A stretch of DNA of 64,000 nucleotides from Benincasa hispida (Eukaryota; Streptophyta; Magnoliopsida; Cucurbitales; Cucurbitaceae). The translations under genes were made by a program, and so were the position numbers. How positions within the stretch are numbered: the stretch's first letter is position 1; each line of letters opens with the position of its first letter. The notes under the pieces are model-generated. The model saw nothing but the letters and a program-made list of their open reading frames with translations. It did no database searches and was not told where the DNA came from. Positions 32,250 through 43,953 of the stretch are shown piece after piece. The stretch lies in contig NC_052359.1 of the NCBI RefSeq assembly GCF_009727055.1, positions 57,572,619-57,636,618 of the forward strand, in the 5' to 3' direction.

Positions 32250-33370
32250 CTTGCTACAAAGCTCAATCTTGCTTCTGAGAACTACCTTAGTTAACATATC
32301 TATACTATTCTTATTAGTGTGGACTTTATTTAGATTCAATCTCTTTTTTTTTTTTTTTTCAATTACATCTCGTAGTCAATGATATCTAATGTCAATGTGT
32401 TTAGTATGAGCATGACACATTGGATTCTTGCTCAAATCCATAGCACTCTGTCTATCATAAAATATAACATACTTACCTTGCTTCAAACCCAACTCTTGAA
32501 GGAACCGTTTAAGTCATAACCTGTCTCTTATACACATCTAGATGTGTATAAGAGACAGATAACATCTCCTTACTTGCTTCCACTGTTGCAATATACTCTG
32601 CCTCAATTGTGGACAATGCTACACATTTTTGTAGCTTGGATCCATGAGATGGCTCCCCCTGAAAATGTAAACATTTAACCTAAGATAGAATTTCTATTAT
32701 CAAGATCACCTACCGTATCTGCATCAGTCTAACCTTCAAACATAAGTTTGCCACCTCCATAACATAAACTCAATTTGGAGGTGCCCCACAAGTATCTAAA
32801 GATCCACTTCACTACTTCCTAGTGAGCCTTACTTGAACTGGATAGAAAATGGCTCATTAGACTGACTGCATGTGTAATATCAGGTCTAATAGACACTATA
32901 GCATACATCAAAGAACCAATAGCAAAAGAGTAAGGGACGGATGACATAACTTCTTGTTTTTTCTTTGTTGTAGGGCAAGCTCTCTTACTTCGCTTAAAGT
33001 GAGTGCTAGCAGTGTACTAACAGGTTTAGCATGCTTCATATTAAACCTTTCCAGAACCCGTTCAATATACTTCTCTTGGGATAACCACAATTTCCTAGCT
33101 TTCCCATCGAAGCAATCTCCATACCTAATATTTGTCAAACTATCAACATATCATCTACATATAAAAGAAGAATGATGAAGTTGTCTGTAAGGAACTTTCT
33201 AAAATGCACACAAGAATCAGTTGTAGTTCGTATATAATCATTGCTTATCATAAACAAATCAAATTTTTTGTACCACCTTCTTGGTGCCTATCTAAGCCCA
33301 TAAAAATTCTTCTTCAACTTGAAAACAAGTTTATCTTTCCCTTTTTCTTCAAATTCTTCAAGTTGTCTCC
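32250..33370 (-). pseudogene. copia reverse transcriptase end and RNase H, broken
   Basis: DKLVFKLKKNFYGLR lies at the right edge (33280-33345). KLWLSQEKYIERVLERFNMK and AKPVSTLL are at 32908-33138. The RNase H block reading EAEYIAT-like sequence (32560-32610) and its continuation to about 32480 are split by a 38-bp sequencing adapter. Stops occur throughout. Confidence 0.75.
32521..32558. other. Nextera mate-pair junction adapter (assembly contaminant)
   Basis: CTGTCTCTTATACACATCT is followed without a gap by its exact reverse complement: the Tn5 mosaic end, twice, tail to tail. This 38-nt structure is the circularisation junction of Nextera mate-pair libraries. ATAAC stands on both sides (32516-32520 and 32559-32563), and the copia RNase H sequence rejoins when the adapter and one ATAAC are removed. 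It is not plant DNA. Confidence 0.97.
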
Positions 33371-33518
33371 ATGTAGACACACTAGGGCATATGAAACCCT
33401 TATCTAGCAACTCTTGTAACTGAATCTTGAGCTCCTTCAACTCTGCTTAGTTTATTCTATATAAATCTTTCTAGATACGAGTTGTCCTTGGCTCCAACTC
33501 GATCGTAAAGTCTATCTC

Positions 33519-33946
33519 CTAATGTAACGATAATCCTAGGAGATCCTCTGAAAAAACATCTGTGTAATTTCTTGTCACTAGCTTTGACGTCAAGGAGACC
33601 TCAGCCATTCTAGTGTCAACCACACTAGCCAAGATACTCCAAGTACCTTGGTCATGCAACCTGTTGGATTTCATAGCTGAAATAACTTTAAACAGGACCA
33701 CAATCTCAACCCTTTTAAACTTAAAGCTATTTTCTGTAGAAGGATTAAAAATCACCTCCTTGCAGCCAACCAATCCATGCCTAGTATCTCATCAAAATCA
33801 TGTATATCCAAAACTATTAAGGTCACATCTAGAGTATGATTTTCTATTTCAAACTGACATGCTTTTATCTTTCTATAAGCTAACATAATTTCTCCAAACG
33901 AAGTAGAAGCTGATAGGACATGATGTAAGGGTTCTAATTCTAACAT
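33519..33946 (-). pseudogene. second copy of the gypsy protease to RT-start segment
   Basis: Two overlapping frames (33752-33946 and 33519-33773) carry VLDIHDFDEILGMDWLAA and, after a frameshift, VIFNPSTENSFKFKRV and VFSEDLLGLSLH. This is the same segment as at 34017-34640, about 727 bp away, with roughly one difference in ten bases by eye. Confidence 0.8.
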
Positions 33947-34016
33947 AACATTGTAGCTCCCTACATATGGTTGAACAAGTCATTAATCCTGGGAAGTGGG
34001 TACTTATTTTTTATAT

Positions 34017-34640
34017 TCACTTTTTCAATTTCCTATAATCAATGCAGAGATGTAACAATCCATCTTCTTTTTTCATAAATAGCACTAGTGCAACCCAAGG
34101 TGACACATTAGGGCATATGAAACCCTTATCTAACAACTCTTGTAATTGAATCTTAAGCTCCTTCAACTCTGCTAGGGTCATTCTATATGAAGCTTTTGAG
34201 ATTGAATTTGTGTCTGGCTCTAACTCGATTGTAAAGTCTATCTCCTGATGTGGCGATAATCGCAGGAGGTCCTCTGGAAAAATGTCTGGGTAATCTCTTA
34301 TCACTGGCTCTAACGTCAAGGAGACCTCAGCCTTTCTGTTTTCAACCACACTAGCCAAGATACTACAGGTACCTTGGTTAAGTAACCTATAGGATTTTAT
34401 AGCTAAAATTACTTTAGGCAGGACTATAGCCCTGACCCTTTTAAACTTAAAGCTATCTTTCGTATGAGGATTAAAAATCACCTCCCTACGAGAGTAGTCT
34501 ATACTGGCATGATTAGCAGCCAACCAATCCATGCCCAGTATCATATCAAAATCATGCATGTCCAAAACTATTAAGGTCAAATCTAGAGTATAATTTGCTA
34601 TTTCAATATAACATGCCTTTATCTTTTCATTAGCTAACAT
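34017..34640 (-). pseudogene. gypsy protease and reverse transcriptase start
   Basis: A 207-codon open stretch. It contains VLDMHDFDMILGMDWLAANH (protease), then the linker FKFKRV, PDIFPEDLLRLSPHQEIDF, and the start of reverse transcriptase IDYRKLKK at its end. The protease active site lies upstream at about 34650-34720 in another frame. The rest of the reverse transcriptase is missing. Confidence 0.8.
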
Positions 34641-35068
34641 AATTTAACCAGACATAGTAGAAACTGATAGGACATGATGTAAGGGTTCTAACTTAAACAT
34701 AGCATGCTTTACAAATGTTGATGATATAAATGAGTGAGATAAGTCAGAGTCAAACAAAACCAATACATAGTTTCACAAGATTGGGAGCGTATCTGTCACC
34801 ACGGTGCAAAACTTCTTGGCCTCCTGCCGAGTGGGGGAATATACTCAACCTTGTTACTACTGATGGCTCGAACCCCCCTCATCTGAGCTCGTATACTGGT
34901 CTTTGTTGTCTGATGCATTCTTCTTGGGGCACTTCTCAGACATGCACCCTTCTTGCCCACACTGAAACTAAACTCTAGTACTGGCTAGACAACCCCCCAG
35001 TGACATCTCCCATAAGACGAATAGATCGACTTATCCTCTCTAATCGTTATAAACTGGGAGCCTTACTT

Positions 35069-36598
35069 AAAAGGATACACAAGTACCCATTGCAGAAGTA
35101 ATCATGTCTCAATTCTAATTTTATAGAACATATAGAAAACACAGAGGATTCAAACAATATATACATAATCTAATAAGTATGCTTTTATATAGAAATTAAA
35201 GAGGAAGAAGAAATCTGAGGATCACATACCCTTGAAAACCAAAAAAATTCATGTTCCTCATCGAAATCACAGACTATTTGAATTCCTTTCGAACTCATGA
35301 GCAACAAAAAATGCAGCAAATTTTCCAATCAATGGGACACCACCATATAGAAACCTCGATATTCTCAAGGTAGTGAATTGTGGAGAATATGTGGGCTTCA
35401 AGATTAATTTGGAAAAAGGGATGAATGTTCTTGATTTCAAAGAGCGTAAAGAATTTCATCACAACACCTATATTTATACTAGAATGGAAGGGGAAGATGA
35501 AAGATTCAACCCTTCCCATTTTTATATATTAGTTAATGAAAGAATAATGGGGAAGAAGAAAAGTTATCAAATAACTCCCCTATTTTTTAATTATCCAGAA
35601 ACTAATTTTTCTTTAGCTTATATATATATATATTTACCAACTAAATATCATATATTAAAAGAAATATATGTTATATCTAATATAACATATAACCTATAGT
35701 TTATATCATATCATAATCTATAGTTTAATATTATCTCATTTAACCTATAATATTTAATATGAATCAAATTCATATTAATTTTGATAGTTGAACCATATTC
35801 AAATATTCATATTCTCTCAAATAAAGCTTTATATTATTATATCTCATATAAATAATTTTATATTAATTATATCTTGTATAATTAATTCCCTTTATTAATT
35901 TGAACAATTCAAATTAATCCAAATTAATTCAATTCTCTTAATCCCAATTGAGCTAACGAGGGGACCTTATGGACCTAGATTGAAGCTCCAATGATATTTG
36001 ATTAATCAATTAAACTCTTGAATTAATTAACTTCCATTAATTGTTAGTCACTCCACTATTGACAGATAACTGCACTCTTCGCACTATAGATAAATTTACG
36101 TGTCTATTGGATATAACCAATCAACAATACATTGACCCTTCACAAATTGCTCATAAGTACAGCTAGGCCAAAATTATTGTTTTGCCCTTGTAGTTACATC
36201 TAACTCTTTAAGTACCACTGATTCCTCTAATGAACATAGAATATCCCTGCTCACATGCCTCCACATGAATGATCAGAATCAGATCATTTATAGCACTTTA
36301 CAACAATTGTAACAACTACAAAGCAGGTCGTATTCGTAGAGTCTTCGAGATAAGGTACCTAACCTTATCCATTTACTATAGACCATTTAGATTATCACTT
36401 AAACATGATCCACCTATATGTCTCTATATACATGTTTAAGTTACAGAAGATAACCTTGGATCTTAGGTTATTGGTTTTTGTAAGTTAATGCAACTAAATA
36501 TCAAATAAAATACATATTATTTTATTAGATAAATAAATTGTTTGTACAATGCAATTACAAACTACAAAACCATTAGATTTATGACATCAACCCCAACA
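35069..36598 (-). repeat. 3' LTR of the split copia element, about 1.53 kb
   Basis: On the minus strand it begins TGTTGGGGTTGATGTCATAA at 36598. Its left end near 35069 lacks a clean CA and abuts gypsy gag sequence. The core (35900-36500) matches the solo LTRs elsewhere in the window, with similar wording (for example the region of CTAGGCCAAAATTATTGTTT) in the same order, so it belongs to the same broad LTR group. Confidence 0.7.
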
Positions 36599-37967
36599 AT
36601 CACTCACTTGTCCTAAAGCTAGTGGGGTGTACATAATAAAAGTATAAACGAGTACATAGTACACAAATAAAAACAAGAAACCAGGGCATACAATATGCAC
36701 CCGATAAAATATCCCACTTGCCCTAGACTAGATGCGACTTGTCTCGTAGACCTAGACTCTCTAGGTGACCCTCAAACACCTTAGTAGTGAGAGCCTTTGT
36801 AAATGGATCGGCAATATTGTGCTCTGAAGCGATCTTGGTAACGATCACGTCCCCTCAATGCACAATCTCTCGAATCAGGTGACATGTCTGGAACAAGTTC
36901 AGGGTTAGTAAAAAATTTCTTGAGCCAAATAGCCTCCTTGGAAACTTCACAAGTCGCTACATATTCTGCCTCCATGATGGAGTCAGCGATGCACCCATGC
37001 TTGATGCTTTTCTAGACTATAGCTCCTCCATTAAGAGTAAACACTAATCCAGAAATGGATGTCCTAGAATCCCTATCGCTCTGAAAATCAGAGTCAGTGT
37101 ATCCTATGAGGATCATATCCTTAGACCCATACACGATCATGTAGTCCTTCGTTCTCTGAAGATAGTTTAGGATGATTTTAACAACAGTCTAGTGATCGAA
37201 TCCTAGATTAGACTGATATCTACTGACGATCCCCACTATGAAGCAAATGTCAAGTCTAATACATAACATTGCATACACCAGGTTGTCAGTCGATGCATAC
37301 AGGACTCATCTCATCTTCTCAACTTCTTGAGGTGTCTTAGGACATTTGGACAAGAAAACTCTATGCCTAAAATATAGCAAACCTTTCTTGGAATTTTGCA
37401 CAAAATACTTGACAAGCAGCTTGTCAATGTATGAAGTTTAAGACAAGGTAACTATTTGTTCTTACGATCCCTAAAGATCTGACTATTGAGAACAAACTGT
37501 ATCTCTTCCGAATCTTTCATTTGGAATTGGGCCGCCACCAACCTTTTTATGTCAGTTAATACACCTACATCATTCCCAATGAGTAGGATATCGTCTACGT
37601 ATCACACTACGAAAGCCACTGAATTGTTGGTGATTTTCCACAAGGTTCAACAACATTTTGATCAAAACCTTAAGATTTGATCACAGTATCAAACCTTATA
37701 TTCCAAGATTGAAAAGCTTGTTTTAGTCCATAAATTAATCGGTTGAGCTTGAAAACCTTTTGCTCTTGACCTTGGGGTACGAATCCTTCTAGTTGTTGCA
37801 TATAGATGTTCTCTTTAAGATTGTCATTCAGAAAGGCAGTCTTTGTGTCCATTTACCAAATTCCATAGTCATAATATGCGGCAATGGACAGGAGTATCTA
37901 GATAGACTTTAATATGGGAACATGTGAGAAGTTTCCTCATAGTCAACTCCTTCAACCTGAGTATAAC
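36599..37967 (-). pseudogene. split copia: RT C-terminal two thirds and RNase H
   Basis: RNase H is seen at 36781-36975 (MEAEYVATCEVSKEAIWLKK). The reverse transcriptase is seen at 37670-37852 (MDTKTAFLNDNLKENIYMQQ and LNRLIYGLKQA), with a YVDDILLI active site near 37575-37605. Several stops occur. The frame continues on the far side of the gypsy insertion at 59808-59969. Confidence 0.8.
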
Positions 37968-38496
37968 TGTAACGACTTGACCCCTTAGGACTCAAGCTAG
38001 GCCGTTACTAACGTATGCATGCAAGTAAGTTATAATAACATTCTTTTATAATGAAATAAATGCTAAATAAATGAGATAATTAAAAAGATTTGTATAAATT
38101 TCAAATACTTAAAGTCAAATGATAGGGTGCCCACAAATCATGAAAAGAAACAAATAAGTTTGAAAAAAAAGACTAAAGCGATAGTCTCAAATCTTAAAAT
38201 TGAAAATGTAAAACATAATAGAAATATTAAAATATGAGCAGAAGCATGTAAACTAGTCCCCGGTGATTCGATCAAGGATTCCTCTTGTCAATTGTCGGTG
38301 CATCTCTACCCTTACTTGAAATAATAACATAAGAAAGTATGAGTATAAAAATACTCAGTAATTAACCCCACTATTGAGGTCAGACTAGGCATCTATGTCC
38401 TCTAGATACCTACCTCTGGTGGAACATAAATACGCCTTTAGTCCTTATGGAACTTATACATGAAAAACTAAATTTTATCCTACTGTAGTTAAGTAT

Positions 38497-38815
38497 ACCC
38501 ACTACCTCTAGTAAGTCTCGTAGGACCCATAACCTCTAGTGAATCTCGAAGGAAAGCACCACCTCTAGTGAATCCCGAATGAAACACAACCTTTAATGGA
38601 TCCCGAAAGAAACCACCACCTCTAATGAATCTCGAAGGAAACACAACCTCTAGTGAATCCTGAAGGAAACACAACCTCTAGTGAATCCCGAAGGAAGCAC
38701 AATCTCTGGTAAATCCCGAAGGATAACACCACCTCTAGTGAATCCTGAAGGAAATACAACCTCTGGTGAATCCCGAAGGATAACACCACCTCTAGTGAAT
38801 CCCAAAGAAAACACA
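38497..38815 (-). repeat. 28-29 bp minisatellite in the 3' LTR, about 11 units
   Basis: Units of the type ACCTCTAGTGAATCCCGAAG followed by GAAACACA or GATAACACC. Minus-strand frames read through it as LEVVFPSGFTRG-like units. The 5' LTR carries the matching array at 57909-58215. Confidence 0.88.
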
Positions 38816-38863
38816 ACATCTTGTGGGCATCTAATTAATAAGTGAGGACACTATCACAATCTC

Positions 38864-40362
38864 TGTTAGCTTTAGGGCTTCAATCAAACCAAGTATTTTG
38901 ATGATAACAAACTCAGATTTTTTGTACTAAAATTTTCAGTGTTTTAGAGTCACTATCTTGTAGAGCTCGGAAAGACGATTTCAACGCAATTTGAATAGCT
39001 CAAATCAGAGTTCAAACGAGAAAGTTATAAGGAAAAGAAGATTAGAGAGGAAATCCAACATGGCAGTGACACGTGGCACCTTGCTGACGTGGCATCCGAC
39101 GTGGCGGCTGTCGTGACACACAAACGGTCAATATTGATGACGTGGCAGCTGATGTGGCACTCCAATTGATCGTTTTTGCTGACGTGGCGATGGCATGGCA
39201 CATGATGTGCAGTGACGTGGCGACCGTGGACGAATTAGAGATAATGACAAGTGGCGGTCAGCCAGCTTCACGCGCGGATGCGCGCGTGCCTGCGGTTTTC
39301 TTCACAGAATGCGGTGCTGACGCTCCATCTCCTCCTCTATGCGCGTGGTGTTCATATCATCCGACTATTTATTTTTCATTTTCATTTTCTTATTTTCCTT
39401 TAATTTCCTGATCCAATTTTTTCCAATTTCTCACCAAATTTCAGCCTTTTCAAATTTGATTTCCTTCCTAAATTTTTCATCCTTCAAATCCATCTTATTC
39501 TCCAAATCTCAATAATTCCAATTTTTCAAAATTCCTTTTCAAATCTTTCCTTTTCTATTTTTATTCAATCTCCACCTTTCATTTACAATCATATCCAATG
39601 GCCAAAATTTATCCCCCTCGCCTATAAATTTGGCTTGATTTTACTCTTTATTGACACACCAAAAAGCTATCAAGTCTTAAGCTCTCAATTCTCTCTACTC
39701 TCAAATTCTTGTCCTCCTTGCTTCTAAATTGGCCTAGAGCTATTTTTGTGAGTTTTTTTCTAAGCGCTCTACTTGTTATTTTGCCTACAAGAGGTAATAT
39801 TGTGAGGTTTTCTTTTAATTTTTGGGAATTATATATTAAGGTATGGGTACACCTTGGGTTGTGAGAAAAGAGAAATTGGTTTGATCCTGAACCAGTAAAA
39901 ATGATCTTGGATTTCTCTTTAGCCTAGGAAAAAGAAGGTCGTGTGTCGGTTTGGTCCTCACCTGCAAGAGGATCACTTAGTGAAATACTCAAGAAGGAGT
40001 CATTGAGAGTGGAGTAGGCAATTTGTCGAACCACTATAATTCCCGGTGTTTTCTCTTCCTCTCTCTCTTTTATTTCTTGTTTTCAAATTTTTTGCTTCTT
40101 GTCTTAGTTATTTTTTTTAATATTTCCCAATTGCATGATTTAATTTTTAGTGTGCTATTTAAATTTATCCTTGATTAAATTGTCTTTAAATTTGAAGTTA
40201 TCATAGCTTGCATGATTTATGTTTTTGTCTTGCATAAATTTTCTTTAATCAAATTAGTGGGTTAACTATATTGAGCATTGTTTGAAGATAAAATTATTTT
40301 TTTAAAAAAAATTGGTAGTCAACCCTATTCACCCCCCTCAAGTGTTGCCTTTAAATCCTACA
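38864..40362 (+). repeat. 5' LTR of the Sirevirus-like element, 1499 bp
   Basis: TGTTAGCTTTAGGGCTTC to AATCCTACA. It contains a cluster of TGACGTGGC motifs (39085, 39138, 39180, 39213 and variants), a CT-rich stretch, and a CTATAAATTTGG TATA-like site near 39621. Confidence 0.9.
39065..39225 (+). promoter_or_regulatory. cluster of TGACGTGGC motifs in the 5' LTR
   Basis: Four exact copies (39085, 39138, 39180 and 39213), plus variants TGACACGTGGC (39067), CGACGTGGC (39097) and TGATGTGGC (about 39150). TGACGTGG is a known binding core of plant bZIP factors, among them stress and unfolded-protein-response types. In the 3' LTR only one exact copy is left (45904). Confidence 0.5.
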
Positions 40363-40365
40363 ATT

Positions 40366-40377
40366 GGTATCAGAGCA
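40366..40377 (+). other. primer binding site of the Sirevirus-like element
   Basis: TGGTATCAGAGC, three bases after the LTR end. Initiator Met-tRNA type. Confidence 0.9.
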
Positions 40378-40701
40378 GGTAGATCAGATTTCTTATTTCA
40401 AAAAGGTTTTGTAATATTTTTCTTGATTTTACGTTATGTTTTTTTTAATATTATTAAATCTGGATTTTTTCTAATTTTTGCAAAAAGTTTGAAAATTTGA
40501 GTTTTAAAAGTTGTTTTCATTAGAATTTTTTTCTTGAAAATTGGTTATTAAAACCTTATTTTTTTCTCTACTTTTAATCTTTTGAAATCTTTTTTGATTT
40601 AAAATCTAAATTTTGGAAAAGTATTTTCTTTACAAAAATCTTTAAAAAAAAAAAATTATTATATTCTCTTCCTCTTTCGAAAAAATTAATTGTTCGAGCT
40701 T

Positions 40702-41850
40702 ATGGCAACTACTGGAATAAATGGGTATGGTAAAGGTCAATCTACCATTAGGCCCACCTTTGTTTGATGGAAATAATTATACATTGTGGAAAACTAGGAT
40801 GAGAATTTATTTGATTTCTATTGACTATAATCTATGGGAAATTGTTTTTATTGGTCCTTTAATTCCTACTAAGATAGTTGATAATAAAGATATTCCTAAG
40901 GAAGAAAAAGAGTTTAATGATGAAGATAAAAAGAAGTTTTTCTATTTAATGCTAAAGCCATGAACTTTCTGTTTTTTACTTTATGTCCTGATGAGTTTAA
41001 TCGAGTCTCTGCATGTAATTCTGCAAAAGAAATTTTGGGATATACTTGAAGTAACTCATGAAGGAACTAAAATCAAGTTAAAGAGTCAAATATTAGCATG
41101 TTAGTTCATAATTATGAATTGTTTAAAATGGATGCAAATGAAACTATATCTGAAATGTTTACTAGGTTCACGAATATTGTTTAATGCTTTGAAGGGAATA
41201 GGAAAAATCTTATACCACCTTTGAAAATGTGGATAAAAATTCTTAGATTATTGCCTAAGAGTTGGGAAGCTAAGGTGACAGCGATCCAAGAAGCAAAAGA
41301 CCTCTCAAAACTTCCACTGGAGGAGCTCGTTGGATCTCTCATGACACATGAGATAATCATGGGCCAATGTGGAAGAAGATGTCAAAAAGAAGAAGAGCCT
41401 AGCATTAAAGTCCACTCAAGTTCAAGAGGACTCTGAAACTAAAGCTGAACTAAATTGAGGAAGTTCGCTTACTTGACCAAGAAGTTCAAAAAGCATTTAG
41501 GAAAAGGACTTCTCAAAGAAAGTCAACAATCAAGAAGGCAAAGAGAAAAGAGCCAACAAGATATAATCATCTGTTATGAATGCAAAAAAGCCTGGACACG
41601 TGAAGTGGGATTATCCTCAAAGAAAAGTCATTTCAAAGAAAAGCAGGAAGGCCATGAAAGCTAGTTAGGACGAAAGCGATGAAAGCGAATCTGAAAGTGA
41701 GTTAGAAGTAGCAAATCTGTGTGTTTATGGCTTTTGAGACGACGACGACGACGACGATGAGGTAAGTCCTGAAACCTTACTTTTGATGAGCTCATTGATG
41801 CATATATTGAAGTTAAAATTGAATTTGAAAAATTAGGTTGCAAATATATG
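40702..41850 (+). pseudogene. Sirevirus-like Gag, frameshifted
   Basis: The ATG at about 40702 (MATTGINGYG) is out of frame with the following clear part GPPLFDGNNYTLWKTRMRIY (40721-40963). It goes on in other frames: LRLLPKSWEAKVTAIQEAKD (41221-41436) and a zinc-knuckle region near 41570-41620 (ICYECKKAW). At 41739-41760 there is a CGA-type trinucleotide run that would encode an acidic stretch in the right frame. Confidence 0.8.
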
Positions 41851-42179
41851 TCTCTTAGGAAGAAAAAAATGCTAAATTAGCTCTTGAAAATAATAATTTA
41901 TTAATTGAGCCAGATTAATCTAAACGAGAAAAATAAGACATTAGGAAAAGATCTAGATTTATCTAATCAAATTATTGCATGCTTTTTAAAAGAAAAGTAT
42001 AATTATTAGAGAAATAAAATGAGGATATTTCAGCTACTCTTTTTAAAGTTTTACAAATGGAAAAAAGAATTTTAGTATTCATGATGGGTAAGCAAACAAT
42101 GCATTATTTGATAAAAGTGGCTTAGGTTATAAACCTCACTTTAAAACAAAAGAAATTTACCAAACTACTTTGTCAAAGA

Positions 42180-43944
42180 AGTTCTATTTATTTGTCATGC
42201 TGTGGAAAACATTGTCATAAAGCTATATGATATTGCAATTTTTTTAAAAAAAATCATTTATTATGAATGAAAAGAGATGGATTCCTTAAATTTTTGTTAG
42301 CTAACCCCCAAGAACCCAAACAAAATTTGCGGGTTACCTAAGGTTACATCTTGAGAATTTAATTTCTCTCAGTTGTTTGAGATCCATAAAGAATAAGTTG
42401 GTACTTGGACAGTGGATGTTCAAAAAACATATGACATGGGGACCACACAAATTCACATAACTAAAAAAAGAAAGATGGAGGATACGGTTACCTTCGTGAC
42501 AATAAAAAGGGCAAGATTGTTTGGCAAGGTGTATTAGTGACGGTTTTCAATATTTTTTCTTATTTGAAAATGTTTTGTGTGATGGTTTAAAGATGATTAT
42601 TTAAGTATTGGTCAATTAATGTTGATAAAGGATATAGAGTTAATTTTTAGTGATTAAAAATTTGTACAATTAGAAAATGCATGTGATGGAAAAGTTCTGT
42701 TTGTAGGAAAAGAGATAAAAATGTTTTACTATTGATCTATTAGATTGTCCTATTAGTAGAAAATAAAGTTTATCTGCATGCATGAAAGATTCCGTTGGTT
42801 ATTTGGCATAGAAGGTTAGGTCTATGTTAGCATTCATTTAATTTTCAAATATTTCTAAGAAATCCCTTATTAGAGGTCTTCCAAAATTAAACTTTGAAAA
42901 AGATAAAGTTTGTGATGCTTGTCAAATGGGTAAACAAACTAAGTCTTCTTTCAACCTAAAGAAAATGGTTTCTACTTCTAGACCTTTGCAACTGTTACAT
43001 ATGGACCTTTTTGGACCTATTAGAGTTGCAAGTCTAAGTGGAAAACATTATGTGTTTGTTATAGTTGATGATTTTTCGAGATTTACTTGAGTTTTATTTT
43101 TATCTCATATTGATGAAGCTTTAAAATCTTTTATTAACTTTTCAAAAAGAATTCAAAATGAAAAAGGCTTTATGATTTCGAAAATTAGAAGTGATCATGG
43201 AGAAGAATTTGAAAATGCTTCTTTTGAAATTTTTTGTGAAGAAAATGGAATTTCTGATGATTTTTCCTCTCCAAAAACACCTCAACAAAATGATGTTGTA
43301 GAAAGGAAAAATCTATCTTTACAAGAATTAGCTACCTCCATGCTTAATGAATAATTTACCAAAATCTTTTTGGGCTGAAGCTGTTAATACTGCATCTTAT
43401 GTAATGAATCATGTTTTATAAGACCTTTTTAGATAAAACTCCTTATGAGCATTTTAATAATAAAACTCCAAATATTAGCTATTTCAAAGTCTTTGGTTGC
43501 AAATGTTTTATTTTGAAAGACAAAGGGAAACTTGGAAAGTTTGAGTCAAAAACAGATATTGGCATATTCTTAGGATATTCTACATGTAGTAAAGCATATA
43601 GAGTTTTTAATAAAAGAACTCATGTACTTGAAGGGTCAACGAATGTTGTTTTTGATGAAACACATGTCACTAATAAAGTTTCTGCTAGTGATGAATTAGA
43701 AATACTTGTTGAAGATCTTAGTATAAAAGATAGGGAAGCAGTATCAAATGAATCTCAGAAAGAGCCAGAAAAATCCCTCCCTCAGGATTGGAGATTCTCC
43801 ACTCACCATGCTCATGAGTTAATAATAGGTGATGTATCTCAAGGGGTAAGAACTCGCTCTTCTTTAAATGCTTTAAATAATGTTGCTTTCGTGTCTCAAA
43901 TTGAATCAAAATCTTTTAAAGATGCTGAATCTGATGAGTTCTAG
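42180..43944 (+). pseudogene. Sirevirus-like integrase region, frameshifted
   Basis: The GAG-pre-integrase and zinc region lies at 42780-42960 (VCDACQMGKQTKSSF). The core begins LLHMDLFGPIR (about 42994), with YVFVIVDDFSRFT, then SKIRSDHGEEFENASFEIFC (43172-43354). The C-terminal part is the 177-codon stretch at 43411-43944 (ISYFKVFGCKCFILKDKGKL, GIFLGYSTCSKAYRVFNKRT). Stops separate the pieces. Confidence 0.85.
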
Positions 43945-43953
43945 TTAATTTCT

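Larger units (their letters stand above)
31240..33370 (-). mobile_element. Ty1/copia element, 3' part only
   Basis: Minus strand: the end of reverse transcriptase, RNase H, a polypurine tract (about 32178-32192, GGAGGGGGAGA on the minus strand) and then LTR-like sequence leftwards to about 31240. The left border is a guess. At about 33370 the copia reverse transcriptase stops within a few bases and gypsy sequence begins, so the 5' part is lost. Confidence 0.7.
33370..35068 (-). mobile_element. Ty3/gypsy remnant with a duplicated protease-RT segment
   Basis: Minus strand. The part 33960-35068 runs from the Gag zinc knuckle (about 34925-34965) through protease to the start of reverse transcriptase. 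The part 33370-33960 repeats the protease to RT-start segment. The right side is cut by the copia LTR at about 35069, and the left side by copia sequence at about 33370. It is related to the gypsy at 37968-59807, with which it shares the protease and knuckle regions. Confidence 0.75.

Noticed and set aside
32516..32563. Perfect palindrome flanked by ATAAC on both sides, like a tiny transposon with a target duplication
   Set aside because: It is exactly the Nextera mate-pair adapter. The ATAAC repeat is best explained by an overlap at gap filling. That the gypsy duplication at 37963 and 59808 is also ATAAC appears to be chance.
38497..38815. Regularly repeated 28-29 bp units that look a little like a CRISPR array
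   Set aside because: There are no unique spacers; the units follow each other directly, lie in an LTR, and recur in the partner LTR. Plant nuclear DNA.
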